A stretch of DNA of 64,000 bases from Pseudomonadota bacterium (GTDB taxonomy: Bacteria; Bdellovibrionota; UBA1018), in the NCBI GenBank assembly GCA_027485695.1, contig JAIXQO010000002.1:434001-498000 (forward strand). Direction: 5' to 3'. The position numbers and the translations under genes were made by a program. Of this stretch, positions 1-8,939 are shown one piece after another. How positions within the stretch are numbered: position 1 is the first letter of the stretch; every line of letters starts with the position of its first letter. The notes below the pieces were generated by a model. It did not search any database. It was not told the DNA's origin and saw only the letters and a list, made by a program, of their open reading frames with translations.

Positions 1-310
1 ACCAGGCTTTGCCAAAAAGTGAGGACGCTAGCGCCGCCGTCAGGGCGAAACTCGCAAATACCCAGAACAGTCCGGGTACATCCTGAGGGAGAAACAGTTG
101 CCCCCCCAGGAAGAATCGACGATGCGCGATATCCAGCATCAACACCGGGTATCCGTTTACTTTCAACCACGGCAGGCCCAAGAACAGCACAATCAAAACA
201 ACTTGAACGACCATCCGAGCGCGTTGGTATCGCCCAAGCACATATGCCGGGAAAATCTTGACTCGATTTCCTGAGACGTCCGTTGTTTTAATTTGATCGC
301 GATAGTCCAT
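1..310 (-). CDS. ccoG: CcoG/FixG-type cbb3 oxidase accessory protein, N-terminal part (cut by window edge)
   Basis: About 103 N-terminal codons are visible and the frame runs off the left edge. The sequence has the family's opening: a short cytoplasmic leader, a hydrophobic segment, then PWLKVNGYPVLMLDI, which matches the conserved start of CcoG/RdxA/FixG. The known role of this membrane ferredoxin-like protein is reduction of copper for cbb3 oxidase assembly; its iron-sulfur part lies outside the window. The ATG sits 17 bp after ccoP, behind AAGGA, so it is probably the last visible gene of the cco operon. The position agrees with the usual cco gene neighbourhood. Confidence 0.85.
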   Translation of the reverse strand, partial: MDYRDQIKTTDVSGNRVKIFPAYVLGRYQRARMVVQVVLIVLFLGLPWLKVNGYPVLMLDIAHRRFFLGGQLFLPQDVPGLFWVFASFALTAALASSLFGKAW

Positions 311-327
311 GGGCCGCCTCTGATTCC

Positions 328-900
328 TTACTGAGTGACTTTCTCGCCCTGAGGATCTTTGGCTTTGGCGACTTTTTGTCCGTGAATCGATTTCACGAAC
401 CCGGTCACGCTCGAGAGCTCCTCGGCCGAAATCACTGCGCCCCAAGGCGGCATGCCCTTGTCGAGAACGCCGTCTTTGATCACGCGATAGATTGCCAAAA
501 TCTCACCTTTGTCATGGATCCAGTAATCATCCGTCAAGTTAGGTCCGATGAGACCGCCACCGTCCGCGGCGTGACAGGACGCGCACTTACTTTCGAACAC
601 GGCTTTGCCACGAGCAACAGACGGACCGTCTTTGACAAGCGCTAAGAGTTGATCCGCCGTTACGTCAGGACCGTTGTTTTTTTTCTGAAGTGCCTGCACC
701 TCCTCCAGACCGCTTGTCAGCTCCTGATCTAATGTGCGCCCCGGCCCCATCACATAGTAACCGAAATAGACGACCGCAAACGCGATCGAGAGATAGAAAG
801 ACAGCTGCCACCAAAACGGCGCGGGATTATTGAATTCCTGAATGCCATCATACTCGTGGTCCTTGATCAGTGTATCCACGGGTTCATTTTTCTTGCTCAC
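328..900 (-). CDS. ccoP: Cytochrome c oxidase cbb3-type subunit III, single-haem CcoP
   Basis: This 190-residue protein has the FixP N-terminal domain (DHEYDGIQEFNNPAPFWW, residues 14-31), one transmembrane helix (about 32-52) and a single cytochrome c domain with CASCH at 106-110 and a likely axial Met at 150 (GMPPWG). CcoP passes electrons from soluble cytochromes to CcoO and CcoN. Most CcoP proteins have two CXXCH sites and are nearer 300 residues, so this is a short one-haem form. I chose the GTG at 900 because it follows ccoQ at once and GGAG lies at the right distance inside the end of ccoQ. Confidence 0.9.
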   Translation of the reverse strand: MSKKNEPVDTLIKDHEYDGIQEFNNPAPFWWQLSFYLSIAFAVVYFGYYVMGPGRTLDQELTSGLEEVQALQKKNNGPDVTADQLLALVKDGPSVARGKAVFESKCASCHAADGGGLIGPNLTDDYWIHDKGEILAIYRVIKDGVLDKGMPPWGAVISAEELSSVTGFVKSIHGQKVAKAKDPQGEKVTQ

Positions 901-902
901 GT

Positions 903-1064
903 CTATTCTCCATCCAAAGGTTGACGACTGGTTCGGTCATATAGTTTTTTCGCCCCGCCCCTTCCGGTCCAAAGCACGACGCCAATAAACACGGCTGCGA
1001 ACAATATCAGTCCAACGAGTGGAAGTTGGGGCATGGGGAAAAAACTCAGCGCTTCTTTGATCAT
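903..1064 (-). CDS. ccoQ: Small cbb3 oxidase subunit CcoQ/FixQ-like
   Basis: This 53-codon gene encodes one transmembrane helix (LPLVGLILFAAVFIGVVLW) followed by a short charged tail with GRGGAKKLYD. Size, topology and position between the CcoO region and CcoP fit CcoQ, which stabilises the complex in other bacteria. Its ATG overlaps the TGA of ccoNO (ATGA), implying translational coupling, and its end carries the ribosome-binding site of ccoP. The sequence is too short for a firm family match, so the name rests mostly on topology and context. Confidence 0.75.
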   Translation of the reverse strand: MIKEALSFFPMPQLPLVGLILFAAVFIGVVLWTGRGGAKKLYDRTSRQPLDGE

Positions 1065-3223
1065 TTTGCACCCCCCGCCTGACTCGTCATCTGACCCAGT
1101 ACTTGGAGATAAGCAATGAGAGCGAGAACTTCTCGATCATCTTCGATTTGACCGCCACTCTCCGAGCGAAGTGATGCTGCAAGCACAGCGGCCTCGGCCT
1201 TGGCATTTTCACCAGCGAAATTCTCCTCTTGTTCTGAATAAGGCACGCCCAGCACTCGCTGAACCGAGATTTTGCGATTCAGCGACGCGTAGTCGATCGA
1301 GTTCTTAAAGAGCCAAGTGTAGCTCGGCATAATCGACTGTGGAACGACATCACGAGGATTCAAAAAGTGACGATAGTGCCAGAGGTTCGGATACTTGCCT
1401 CCCACTCGCGCCAAATCCGGTCCAGTTCGTTTCGAGCCCCAGAGGAATGGACGATCATAACGTGACTCTTCCATGGTCGATGCTTTGCCGTAGCGAAGCA
1501 CGTCCGGAACAGTCTTACGAATCATCTGCGAGTGACAGAGGTAGCAACCTTCTTTGATGTAGATGTCACGCCCTGCGAGTTGAAGCGGCGTATACGGTTT
1601 CGTCGTGATCGATTGAAGCGAATACGCGTTCTCAATATAGTGCTCACCCGTGATGAACGGGAAAAGCTCGATAAAAGATCCAATCAAGATCGCCGTGAGT
1701 GCAAGCACCGTGAGTACAATCGGCATGCGCTCCAATGTCCGGTGCTCGAGTTTCGGGATCTGAAGGGCTTCCGCACGGCGGAATGGAGCGAATCGATCCG
1801 TCGTATCTGCGAGGTTTTCGGCTTTTGAATTCTTGATCGTGATCCAAACGTTCACGATCATCAGCACAAAACCGCCGAGATAGAGGGTTCCACCTACCGC
1901 GCGTACCCAATAGAGCGGAACGATCTTGACCACCGTCTGAACGAAATCCGGATAGAGCAATTTCCCTTGGGCATCGATTCCCTGCCACATCAGACCTTGA
2001 GTGATACCGGCTGCCCACATCGAGATGATGTAGAGAAGCAATCCAAGCGTCGCCACCCAGAAATGGACTCGCGCCCAGTTCCAGTTATGCAATTCGGTTT
2101 TCCAGAGTCTTGGCACTAAGTAATAGATCATGCCGAAAGCCAAGAATCCGTTCCAACCGAGCGCGCCTGAGTGAACGTGACCAACGATCCAATCCGTGTA
2201 ATGCGCAAGCGAACTCACCGACTTGATCGAGAGCAAAGGACCTTCGAATGTGGACATTCCGTAGAAGGTGGCTGCCGCGATCAAGAACTGAATGATCGGG
2301 TCGGTCCGCAGCAAGTGCCAGGCTCCTCGAAGCGTCAGGATCCCGTTGATCATGCCGCCCCAGCTAGGGATCCAGAGCATCACACTAAATGCCATGCCCA
2401 CGGTCTGCGCCCAGTCCGGAAGTGCGGTATTGAGCAAGTGGTGCGGTCCTGCCCAAATGTAAATAAACACGAGCGTCCAAAAATGGATGACTGATAATCG
2501 GTAGGAGTACACAGGACGATTCGCGGCCTTGGGAATGTAGTAGTACATCAGTCCCAGAAACGGCGTCGTTAGGAAAAACGCGACGGCATTATGTCCGTAC
2601 CACCACTGCACGAGCGCGTCAGTCACGCCGGCGTAGACCGGATAGCTCTTGAGAAAACTCACCGGTAACGAGATCGAATTCACGACGTGTAGTACCGCTA
2701 CCGTGATGAAGGTCGCGACGTAGAACCAAAGCGCGACATATAAGTGTTTCTCGCGCCGTTTGACCATCGTCCAGATCAAGTTCACGCCAAAAGCGACCCA
2801 AACGACCGCGATCGCGATATCGATCGGCCACTCGAGCTCAGCGTATTCCTTGCTCTGGGTGATCCCAAATGGCAGCGTCAGCGCGGCCGAGACAATGATC
2901 AGTTGCCAACCCCAGAAGTGAAATCGACTCAGGCGATCACAGGCGAGGCGTGTTTTCAGCAAGCGTTGTGATGAATGGTAGATCCCGGCGAAAATTGCGT
3001 TGCCTGCGAATGCGAAAATTGCCGCGTTCGTGTGTAGGGGGCGAAGCCTGCCGAAACTGAGCCAAGGAATTCCCTCACCCAGACGGAAATAGGCCAACTC
3101 GAATGCGATGAATACACCCACCAGCATCGCAACCGCACCCCAAACAATGGTCGCTAACGTGAATTTTCGGACAATATCGTCGTCGTATTGGAATGTTTCC
3201 ACGACTGACTCTTGATTTTTCAT
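1061..3223 (-). CDS. ccoNO: Fused cbb3 oxidase catalytic subunit and CcoO cytochrome (CcoNO)
   Basis: A single 720-residue frame joins two proteins that are usually separate. Residues 1 to about 480 form the multi-helix CcoN haem-copper core, with conserved stretches such as WWYGHNAVAFFLTTPFLG and DWIVGHVHSGALGWNG holding metal and haem histidines. From about 510 there is a membrane anchor and then CcoO, with haem site CYLCH at 560-564 and the CcoO signature RTGPDLARVGG. Fused CcoN/CcoO proteins are known in some phyla. The ATG overlaps the TGA of ccoS, and its stop overlaps the ccoQ start. Confidence 0.95.
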   Translation of the reverse strand: MKNQESVVETFQYDDDIVRKFTLATIVWGAVAMLVGVFIAFELAYFRLGEGIPWLSFGRLRPLHTNAAIFAFAGNAIFAGIYHSSQRLLKTRLACDRLSRFHFWGWQLIIVSAALTLPFGITQSKEYAELEWPIDIAIAVVWVAFGVNLIWTMVKRREKHLYVALWFYVATFITVAVLHVVNSISLPVSFLKSYPVYAGVTDALVQWWYGHNAVAFFLTTPFLGLMYYYIPKAANRPVYSYRLSVIHFWTLVFIYIWAGPHHLLNTALPDWAQTVGMAFSVMLWIPSWGGMINGILTLRGAWHLLRTDPIIQFLIAAATFYGMSTFEGPLLSIKSVSSLAHYTDWIVGHVHSGALGWNGFLAFGMIYYLVPRLWKTELHNWNWARVHFWVATLGLLLYIISMWAAGITQGLMWQGIDAQGKLLYPDFVQTVVKIVPLYWVRAVGGTLYLGGFVLMIVNVWITIKNSKAENLADTTDRFAPFRRAEALQIPKLEHRTLERMPIVLTVLALTAILIGSFIELFPFITGEHYIENAYSLQSITTKPYTPLQLAGRDIYIKEGCYLCHSQMIRKTVPDVLRYGKASTMEESRYDRPFLWGSKRTGPDLARVGGKYPNLWHYRHFLNPRDVVPQSIMPSYTWLFKNSIDYASLNRKISVQRVLGVPYSEQEENFAGENAKAEAAVLAASLRSESGGQIEDDREVLALIAYLQVLGQMTSQAGGAK

Positions 3224-3375
3224 TTCGTTTCCTCTTCCTCTGAATTTTCCAACATGCGGATCGCCGGCGTTTCGAGATCTTCGTACTGACCGGAGCGAAC
3301 CATTTGAACAAAACCGACAACAAACAAACCACCGAGCGCAAGCGCGACGGGAATCATGAAATAGATCACTTCCAT
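3220..3375 (-). CDS. ccoS: cbb3 oxidase assembly protein CcoS
   Basis: This 51-residue protein has one N-terminal transmembrane helix (MIPVALALGGLFVVGFVQMV) followed by an acidic tail that begins SGQYEDLETPAIRML. The pattern of a helix followed by GQY/F-DDLETPA-x-RML is the CcoS signature. CcoS is needed for cofactor insertion into CcoN. Start and stop overlap ccoI (10 bp) and ccoNO (ATGA), giving a tightly packed ccoI-ccoS-ccoNO order. A GGAGG lies just upstream of the ATG. Confidence 0.9.
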   Translation of the reverse strand: MEVIYFMIPVALALGGLFVVGFVQMVRSGQYEDLETPAIRMLENSEEEETK

Positions 3376-5693
3376 CGTTCCTCCTGACTCCGGCGAAATC
3401 CGATCAAGGTCGCTGTGAACGCCGTCACTGCCGAAAGCGGCATCAGCACGGCAGCCAAGAGCGGCGACATCAGCCCCGCGACCGCAAGCGCTCCGGAAAA
3501 AACGTTATAAGCAGTAGAAAACAGGAAATTGTATCCGAGCACGCGCCTCACCCGAAGTGCCCACTCGTCGAGTGCCAAGATCGAATGGAGGCCTGGATTC
3601 AAAGTATAAACGTCGGCGACTCTCAGGGAGTTCTCCAAGCCCCCGCGTACTGCGATCGAGACATCGGCCGTTTTGAGTGCAAGAGCGTCGTTCAATCCGT
3701 CGCCCACCATCAATGTGAGGTTGGACTGACTCGATGCTTGGCTGGATTCTATCAATCGAGATTTTTCCTCGGGCGACAGTCGAGCATGTGCCTGCGAGGG
3801 TGGGATACCGAGAAGGTCAGCAATATTTTGGACCGCGGCTCGTTGGTCACCCGAGAGCAAATGCACTCGGAACCCTCGGGACTGAAACCGCGAAACTAAA
3901 TCACGAGCCTCACCTCGCACCTCATCCGAAAATCGATAGAGACCTACCCACTCGTCGTCTCGCAAGAAATCGACCGTCGTGAGTGATGCCGAGGCATCGG
4001 CCCCTCGAAATAGCCCGTAAAATTGACCGTCTATCCGTCCCTGAACGCCGAACCCGGGAATTTCTTGAAACTGTTCGATCGCGGCGATCGGTCCGACTCC
4101 TAAGTGACGGGAAATCGCACGCGAAACAGGATGTGATGATCGTGCGGTCAATGCACGTACAATTGGATGAAACGCCCCAGGGACAGCGTTTACTTCCACC
4201 TGAAGGTGCCCCGTCGTCAATGTGCCGGTCTTATCGAGGAAAACATCACGAACTTGGAGGAACCGCTCGAAAAAATCAGGATCGCGCACGACGGCACCTT
4301 GTTCGAGCGCACGTTTCATTCCCAAGCTCAGGGTCAACGGCGCCGCCAGCGCAAAAGCACAGGGACAGGTGACGATCAGAAGTGAAATGGCGCGGACCAA
4401 GCCACTCTCCCATTCACCTTTGAATCCGAAATATGCGAGCACGCCTAACGCGACGACGAGCACGATTGAAACGAGCCAAAAGGCGCGAGTCTCATTGACG
4501 CGCTCAAAATTGGATCGACCGCGATTCGAAATCGCTTCTTGGTCGCGAAGGATTTTTGCAAGTCGCGTATCGGGGCCCGTTGCTACCACCTCCACGCGAC
4601 TCGCGGACGCACTCGACTCCGAGCCCAGCCATCGGGAGCCGGCGTAAATCATATCACCCGCAACGACGAGCATCGGTGCGGACTCTCCCGTCAGAAACGC
4701 CTGGCTCACAAATCCACGGCCCTCCACTAGTCGGACATCCACGTCCATCTCTTTCGGATCACTCAGCGTCAAAAAATCGCCAACTCGGAGAACCGAGTCC
4801 TTGAGTATCCAGGACCGAAATGCAGATTGTCCGAGCCCCAGCTGCCGGAGGCGTGCAAGCGCGTAGCGACTCGCGAGCAGAAGAAAAATCAGCGCTGTCA
4901 TTGAGTCGTAGTAGAGCGAATGCACTCCGTGCAGGAGATTAAAGCCGCTGAAGAGGAACGCTGCGACCAATGCGAGTACGATCGGCAGGTCGATTGAGAA
5001 CCGACGGGAGCGAAACGCATGGAGGACGTTTGCGAACAAACTTCGCCCGCAATATACCAAAGACACCACCGAGAGCGCCGCCGAGATCCACTCGAAAACC
5101 CGCTCGAACGAGCCCCCCACGCCGGAATAGAGCGGAATACTCATCAGCATGACGTTGCCGGCGAGTGCGCCTGCAATACCGAGATCAATCAATCGACGTC
5201 GATTCTCGTCGTTCTGAAAGCGCTCCGCCTCGCCTTCGGATTTCAACAGCTCGGGACGATATCCCCAACTCGCCAATCGTTCCGCGATCTCCGAAATCTT
5301 GCCTTCCGGGCGAAGCTGTATTTTCACGGTCGACTTCGAAAGATCGAGCCGGGCGGACACAACGACCTCAGGCAAGACTTCGGGTAGTTTCTCGATCAGC
5401 CAAACGCAAGCACTGCAATGCACACCATCGACGTAGAGTTCAGGTCGCTCACCACAGACGTTGTTCCAGTTTTCGTAATGGGCGGCAGGAATTTCGACCG
5501 GGGCCGCACGCTTTAGTTGAAACCCTTCGGCTTTTCTTTTGTAATACTGGGACAAGCCCGATTGCTGGAGGATCGCGAATACGGTTTCGCAACCCATGCA
5601 GCAGAACTGACCGACGAGAGCTGGATTTCCGCAGTGCAAGCATGGGCTTGCCGACTGTTCCAACGGCTCGGGAATGACAACTGGAGTGCTCAT
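3366..5693 (-). CDS. ccoI: Copper-transporting P-type ATPase CcoI/FixI
   Basis: This 775-residue P1B ATPase supplies copper for cbb3 oxidase biogenesis. Visible in order: an N-terminal cysteine-rich zinc-finger-like segment typical of FixI (CLHCGNP...CCMGC, residues 18-35), a heavy-metal domain with CSAC at 93-96, the membrane CPC ion-binding motif (VTCPCAFALAAPL), the phosphorylation motif DKTGT and the hinge motif GDGLNDALAL. It is the first gene of the oxidase operon as far as can be seen. No clear FNR-type palindrome is seen in the upstream intergenic region, so oxygen control is not evident. Confidence 0.95.
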   Translation of the reverse strand: MSTPVVIPEPLEQSASPCLHCGNPALVGQFCCMGCETVFAILQQSGLSQYYKRKAEGFQLKRAAPVEIPAAHYENWNNVCGERPELYVDGVHCSACVWLIEKLPEVLPEVVVSARLDLSKSTVKIQLRPEGKISEIAERLASWGYRPELLKSEGEAERFQNDENRRRLIDLGIAGALAGNVMLMSIPLYSGVGGSFERVFEWISAALSVVSLVYCGRSLFANVLHAFRSRRFSIDLPIVLALVAAFLFSGFNLLHGVHSLYYDSMTALIFLLLASRYALARLRQLGLGQSAFRSWILKDSVLRVGDFLTLSDPKEMDVDVRLVEGRGFVSQAFLTGESAPMLVVAGDMIYAGSRWLGSESSASASRVEVVATGPDTRLAKILRDQEAISNRGRSNFERVNETRAFWLVSIVLVVALGVLAYFGFKGEWESGLVRAISLLIVTCPCAFALAAPLTLSLGMKRALEQGAVVRDPDFFERFLQVRDVFLDKTGTLTTGHLQVEVNAVPGAFHPIVRALTARSSHPVSRAISRHLGVGPIAAIEQFQEIPGFGVQGRIDGQFYGLFRGADASASLTTVDFLRDDEWVGLYRFSDEVRGEARDLVSRFQSRGFRVHLLSGDQRAAVQNIADLLGIPPSQAHARLSPEEKSRLIESSQASSQSNLTLMVGDGLNDALALKTADVSIAVRGGLENSLRVADVYTLNPGLHSILALDEWALRVRRVLGYNFLFSTAYNVFSGALAVAGLMSPLLAAVLMPLSAVTAFTATLIGFRRSQEERWK

Positions 5694-5875
5694 CTTGTTT
5701 CCAAGATAGGTGCTCCTTCGAACTCCCAGTATGACGGCGGTCAGGTTTTACAAGAATTCATTGATGTAAGTATAAAGAGAGGGTCCACAGAGTGAATCCC
5801 AGGTTCCCAAACCCATTTAAAACGGACATCATTGAGAACCATCGTCACCCATAAACGCCGAGGAGAACCCCGTTC

Positions 5876-7045
5876 ATGAAGCCACTGATTGCTTGCCTTG
5901 TATTCACCAGTTTATTGGCGCTGCCTCGCACCTCCCACGGTGACGAACGCTGGAAAATCACCATGCGTACCCTGGAGAACAGCCTTCAGGCCCTCCTCTA
6001 CGAGTCCTCGAGCTCGCCGCGGTTTGCCGAGGCTCTAAAGAAAGAGTCGTTCCAAAAAGAAATCGCCCGTTTTTCCTCCACCGCTAGTGAACTCTCCGAG
6101 CGCAAAGGAACCTCAGGCGATGCCGACCCGAGCATCGAGTTGATTTCTTCGCTTTTCAAACAAGAAGCTCAGCACCTGCAGTGGGCGGCAAAAAATAAAA
6201 ATACGGAATACGCGCGCCATTTGGTGCTTTCGATGACCCAATACTGCGTTGCTTGTCACACGCGCACTTCCGGCGGCATCGAATTCTCCAGCCGTTCCGG
6301 GAACGAGAAAATCGAGGCGCTCGACGCCGCCGAACGCGCGAGTTATCTGATATCGACGCGCCAATTTGATCTCGCCCTCGCCGAACTTCAGAAACAACTC
6401 TCCAACCAGAAACTCCCGGAAGAAAATATTCGGGACTGGGAACGATCCACACGAATGGCGCTCTCGCTCAGCATTCGCGTGAAAAATGACCTATCCGCGA
6501 CTCAGGCACTCCTCACGCAGCTAGATGCGAACCCTCGCCTACCGGAATATCTCAAGGCTCAAGTATCGGTCTGGAAGAAATCCATCCAAGACTGGGATCC
6601 GAAATCGCTTCCAAAAACCGAGAAAGCCCTGAATGCCGAAGCTAAGAAACTCATCGCTTCCGCAAAAAAAACCCAAGAATACGGCATGGATCCATCCGCG
6701 CAAGTTTATCTCCTTCGGGCCAGTGCGCTCTTGCATGAGCAGCTGCGTCTGTTTCCCCGAGGAAAACTCACCGGTCCTGCGCTTCACGACTTGGGACTTG
6801 CGTACGAAACATTGGAGAGCGTCGGTATTTTCGAACTCAAAGACTACTACTATTTGCTCTGCATGAAAGAGTCGCCGCACTCCGCGATCGCGCAGAGCTG
6901 CTACCGACAATACGAGCGCGGTGTCTACGACGGATATACGGGGTCAGGTGGAACTCACGTTCCCGAGGAACTGCAAGCACGCCTAAAAGAACTCAAAACG
7001 CTCAGCACGCCTACTCAGAAGTCCGGGGCCAAGAAGCCTCTCTAA
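5876..7045 (+). CDS. Exported c-type haem protein with helical-repeat C-terminus
   Basis: The 389-residue product starts with a signal peptide (cleavage near TSHGD, residue 22) and holds one CXXCH haem site (CVACH, residues 124-128), so it should be a periplasmic monohaem cytochrome-like protein. The helical segment before the haem resembles cytochrome c-prime/b562-like bundles. Residues from about 150 to 350 look like amphipathic helical repeats (TPR-like). I do not recognise a named family. It is transcribed divergently from the cbb3 operon and could be a redox partner or sensor, which is inference from position. GAGGAG precedes the ATG. Confidence 0.75.
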   Translation: MKPLIACLVFTSLLALPRTSHGDERWKITMRTLENSLQALLYESSSSPRFAEALKKESFQKEIARFSSTASELSERKGTSGDADPSIELISSLFKQEAQHLQWAAKNKNTEYARHLVLSMTQYCVACHTRTSGGIEFSSRSGNEKIEALDAAERASYLISTRQFDLALAELQKQLSNQKLPEENIRDWERSTRMALSLSIRVKNDLSATQALLTQLDANPRLPEYLKAQVSVWKKSIQDWDPKSLPKTEKALNAEAKKLIASAKKTQEYGMDPSAQVYLLRASALLHEQLRLFPRGKLTGPALHDLGLAYETLESVGIFELKDYYYLLCMKESPHSAIAQSCYRQYERGVYDGYTGSGGTHVPEELQARLKELKTLSTPTQKSGAKKPL

Positions 7046-7082
7046 GATTCTCGGGATGAAACCCACGTCGCGCGGCTGAACA

Positions 7083-7802
7083 TCAGACTGCGCGACGTGC
7101 CGGCGTTCCGGATCTTGCCGAATGTAAGGCAACGGAGCGCGAGTTCGACGACTGAGAAACGAATACATCTTGTGGCTTGGTTTCGGTTTGGGCGATTTGT
7201 CGTTCCCAATTCTGAAAGATTCTCTCCGCAATCAAAAATCCAAACATAATTCCGAGGCTGATCGTTACGCCAAAGAATCGAATGAGCGCGCAAAACCCTA
7301 GGACCTTGGCAAAAATGCGGAAGTGCTTGGGCAATGAATCTTGGAATTTCCTAAAGCTTGCATAAATGTCACGCATCAATGAACCCATGGCCCGATCGAT
7401 TTGGTCGAAGTCGCGATTCTGAGCGGCAATGCGCTGCTGGTGCGCCAGGAGCAAGCGCTGCTCTTGCGCTTTGGGATTCGCATCTAAAAATGCCCGGTGC
7501 GTATTGTTCCGTAGCACGCACGTATAACAATGCTTACAAGCGACGATTCGATGTGATTGCGCTTCGATCCTCAGGTCAAAACGAATCAACGGCTTGTCGC
7601 ACTTTGGACAAGGGTGATTCGCAGGCTCGAAATCTTTTGCGTCAGCGATGTATCCCCAGAGCGAACCCACTTGGGCTCGGTCTGAATCCTGAAGTAATCG
7701 CCCGACGCTAACGATCGTGATCGAGCACTTGGAGCATTGCGCGGACATTCCGTTTCGGGAGGTCGACATCGATAGCGAAGTTTTGCATTGTACGCAGTTC
7801 AT
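7083..7802 (-). CDS. Zinc-ribbon protein with C-terminal membrane segment, unknown function
   Basis: This 239-residue protein has two cysteine clusters that look like zinc ribbons: CVQC paired with CSKC (residues 4-27), and PCPKC paired with CKHCYTC (about 65-95). A charged middle region follows, then a hydrophobic segment (LGFCALIRFFGVTISLGIMF) near the C-terminus that could anchor it in the membrane. No catalytic motif is visible. It converges with the haem-protein gene upstream in the window and precedes the CDF exporter by position only. It may bind nucleic acid or protein through the ribbons. Confidence 0.6.
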   Translation of the reverse strand: MNCVQCKTSLSMSTSRNGMSAQCSKCSITIVSVGRLLQDSDRAQVGSLWGYIADAKDFEPANHPCPKCDKPLIRFDLRIEAQSHRIVACKHCYTCVLRNNTHRAFLDANPKAQEQRLLLAHQQRIAAQNRDFDQIDRAMGSLMRDIYASFRKFQDSLPKHFRIFAKVLGFCALIRFFGVTISLGIMFGFLIAERIFQNWERQIAQTETKPQDVFVSQSSNSRSVALHSARSGTPARRAV

Positions 7803-7940
7803 TAATATCGATTTTCTCTGACGGAACTGCCCGAGGTCAAAGAAACTAGAGTGCAGATAATTTTAGAATCCTATGATTTCAATCCGTGTCGAAAACGACG
7901 CTATTCGTTTTTTTACGCTAAAGGTCCGAGAAAAAAAATA

Positions 7941-8870
7941 CTATCCGCAGCTTTCGCAAACCTTGGGATCCAGAGGCTCGATCTGCAGTGTTGCATGGGT
8001 GATGTTGAATTCATCTCGAAGTAGCGCCTGAGCCGCAGCCAGCACTTGCGGCGAATGAGCCAGACTCTTGACCTGAATGTGAGCGGTCAGCGCGATCTCG
8101 CGTGTACTCAAACTCCAGATATGCACGTGATGCACTGAGGAAGCGTTTTCGATCGACTCCAAGCCTTTGACTACTTCTTCGGCGTGAATTCCAGTCGGTA
8201 CTCCGTCGGTAACCTGATGGAGCGACTCGCGAAACAATCGCCACGATGCAACCAAAATGACCCCGGCCACGAGCAGACTGACGACCGGATCGATCCAGGC
8301 AAAACCCGTTTTCATAATCAGGAAACCGCTCAGCACGACCGCGCACGAAATTCCGGCATCGCCCAGTAGGTGGAGGTAAGCGCTCTTGGAGTTCAACTCG
8401 TGATCATTGGAAGAGAAGAACAGAAACGCCGTCCCCAAGTTGATGACCACTCCGATCGCAGCGACGATCATCATGGAACTTGAATCGACGACTTGAGGTT
8501 GACTGAATCGACCGATGGCTTCCCAGATCATCCCACCACAGATCAGCACCAAGAACAGTCCCCCCAGGAATGCTGAGAGCACCGTACCTTTTTTATAGCC
8601 ATAGGTTCGACTGAGCGAAGCCGGTTTTTCAGCTAACCAAAGTGCAACCCCCGAGAGCACGAGAGAAAACACATCCTGCAAGTTATGTCCGGCGTCGGCA
8701 ACCAGGGCGATGGAATTCGAAAGTTTACCGTACGTGAATTCGACGCAAACGAACGCCAAGTTCAGGGCAATCCCCCAAAGGAATCGTGACGATAGCGAGG
8801 TCACTTCATGATGATGATGGTCGTCATGACCGTGTACATGATCATGATCGGATGAATGCGAATGCCCCAT
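7941..8870 (-). CDS. Cation diffusion facilitator (CzcD/ZitB-like zinc exporter)
   Basis: The 309-residue protein belongs to the CDF family. It has a histidine-rich N-terminus (residues 3-22, alternating His and Asp), six transmembrane helices, and the site-A motifs: HNLQD (DAGHNLQDVFSLVL) in helix 2 and HLLGD in helix 5. The HxxxD/HxxxD pair is typical of zinc-type members. The C-terminal cytoplasmic domain is present (VHHVHIWSLS) and the end carries a CESCG pair. The family exchanges cytosolic zinc or similar metals for protons. It is transcribed divergently from the gene starting at 8940. Confidence 0.92.
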   Translation of the reverse strand: MGHSHSSDHDHVHGHDDHHHHEVTSLSSRFLWGIALNLAFVCVEFTYGKLSNSIALVADAGHNLQDVFSLVLSGVALWLAEKPASLSRTYGYKKGTVLSAFLGGLFLVLICGGMIWEAIGRFSQPQVVDSSSMMIVAAIGVVINLGTAFLFFSSNDHELNSKSAYLHLLGDAGISCAVVLSGFLIMKTGFAWIDPVVSLLVAGVILVASWRLFRESLHQVTDGVPTGIHAEEVVKGLESIENASSVHHVHIWSLSTREIALTAHIQVKSLAHSPQVLAAAQALLRDEFNITHATLQIEPLDPKVCESCG

Positions 8871-8939
8871 GAAATGCTCCTAGCTTCAAGCCTAACGGAA
8901 TGTGTGCAAATTCGAAAGTTCCAGGTATCGTCTAGTCCC

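Noticed and set aside
5694-5875. Possible FNR half-site (TTGAT/ATCAA) upstream of the cbb3 operon.
   Set aside because: Only one half-site is recognisable; the second half does not match, so no FNR box is claimed.
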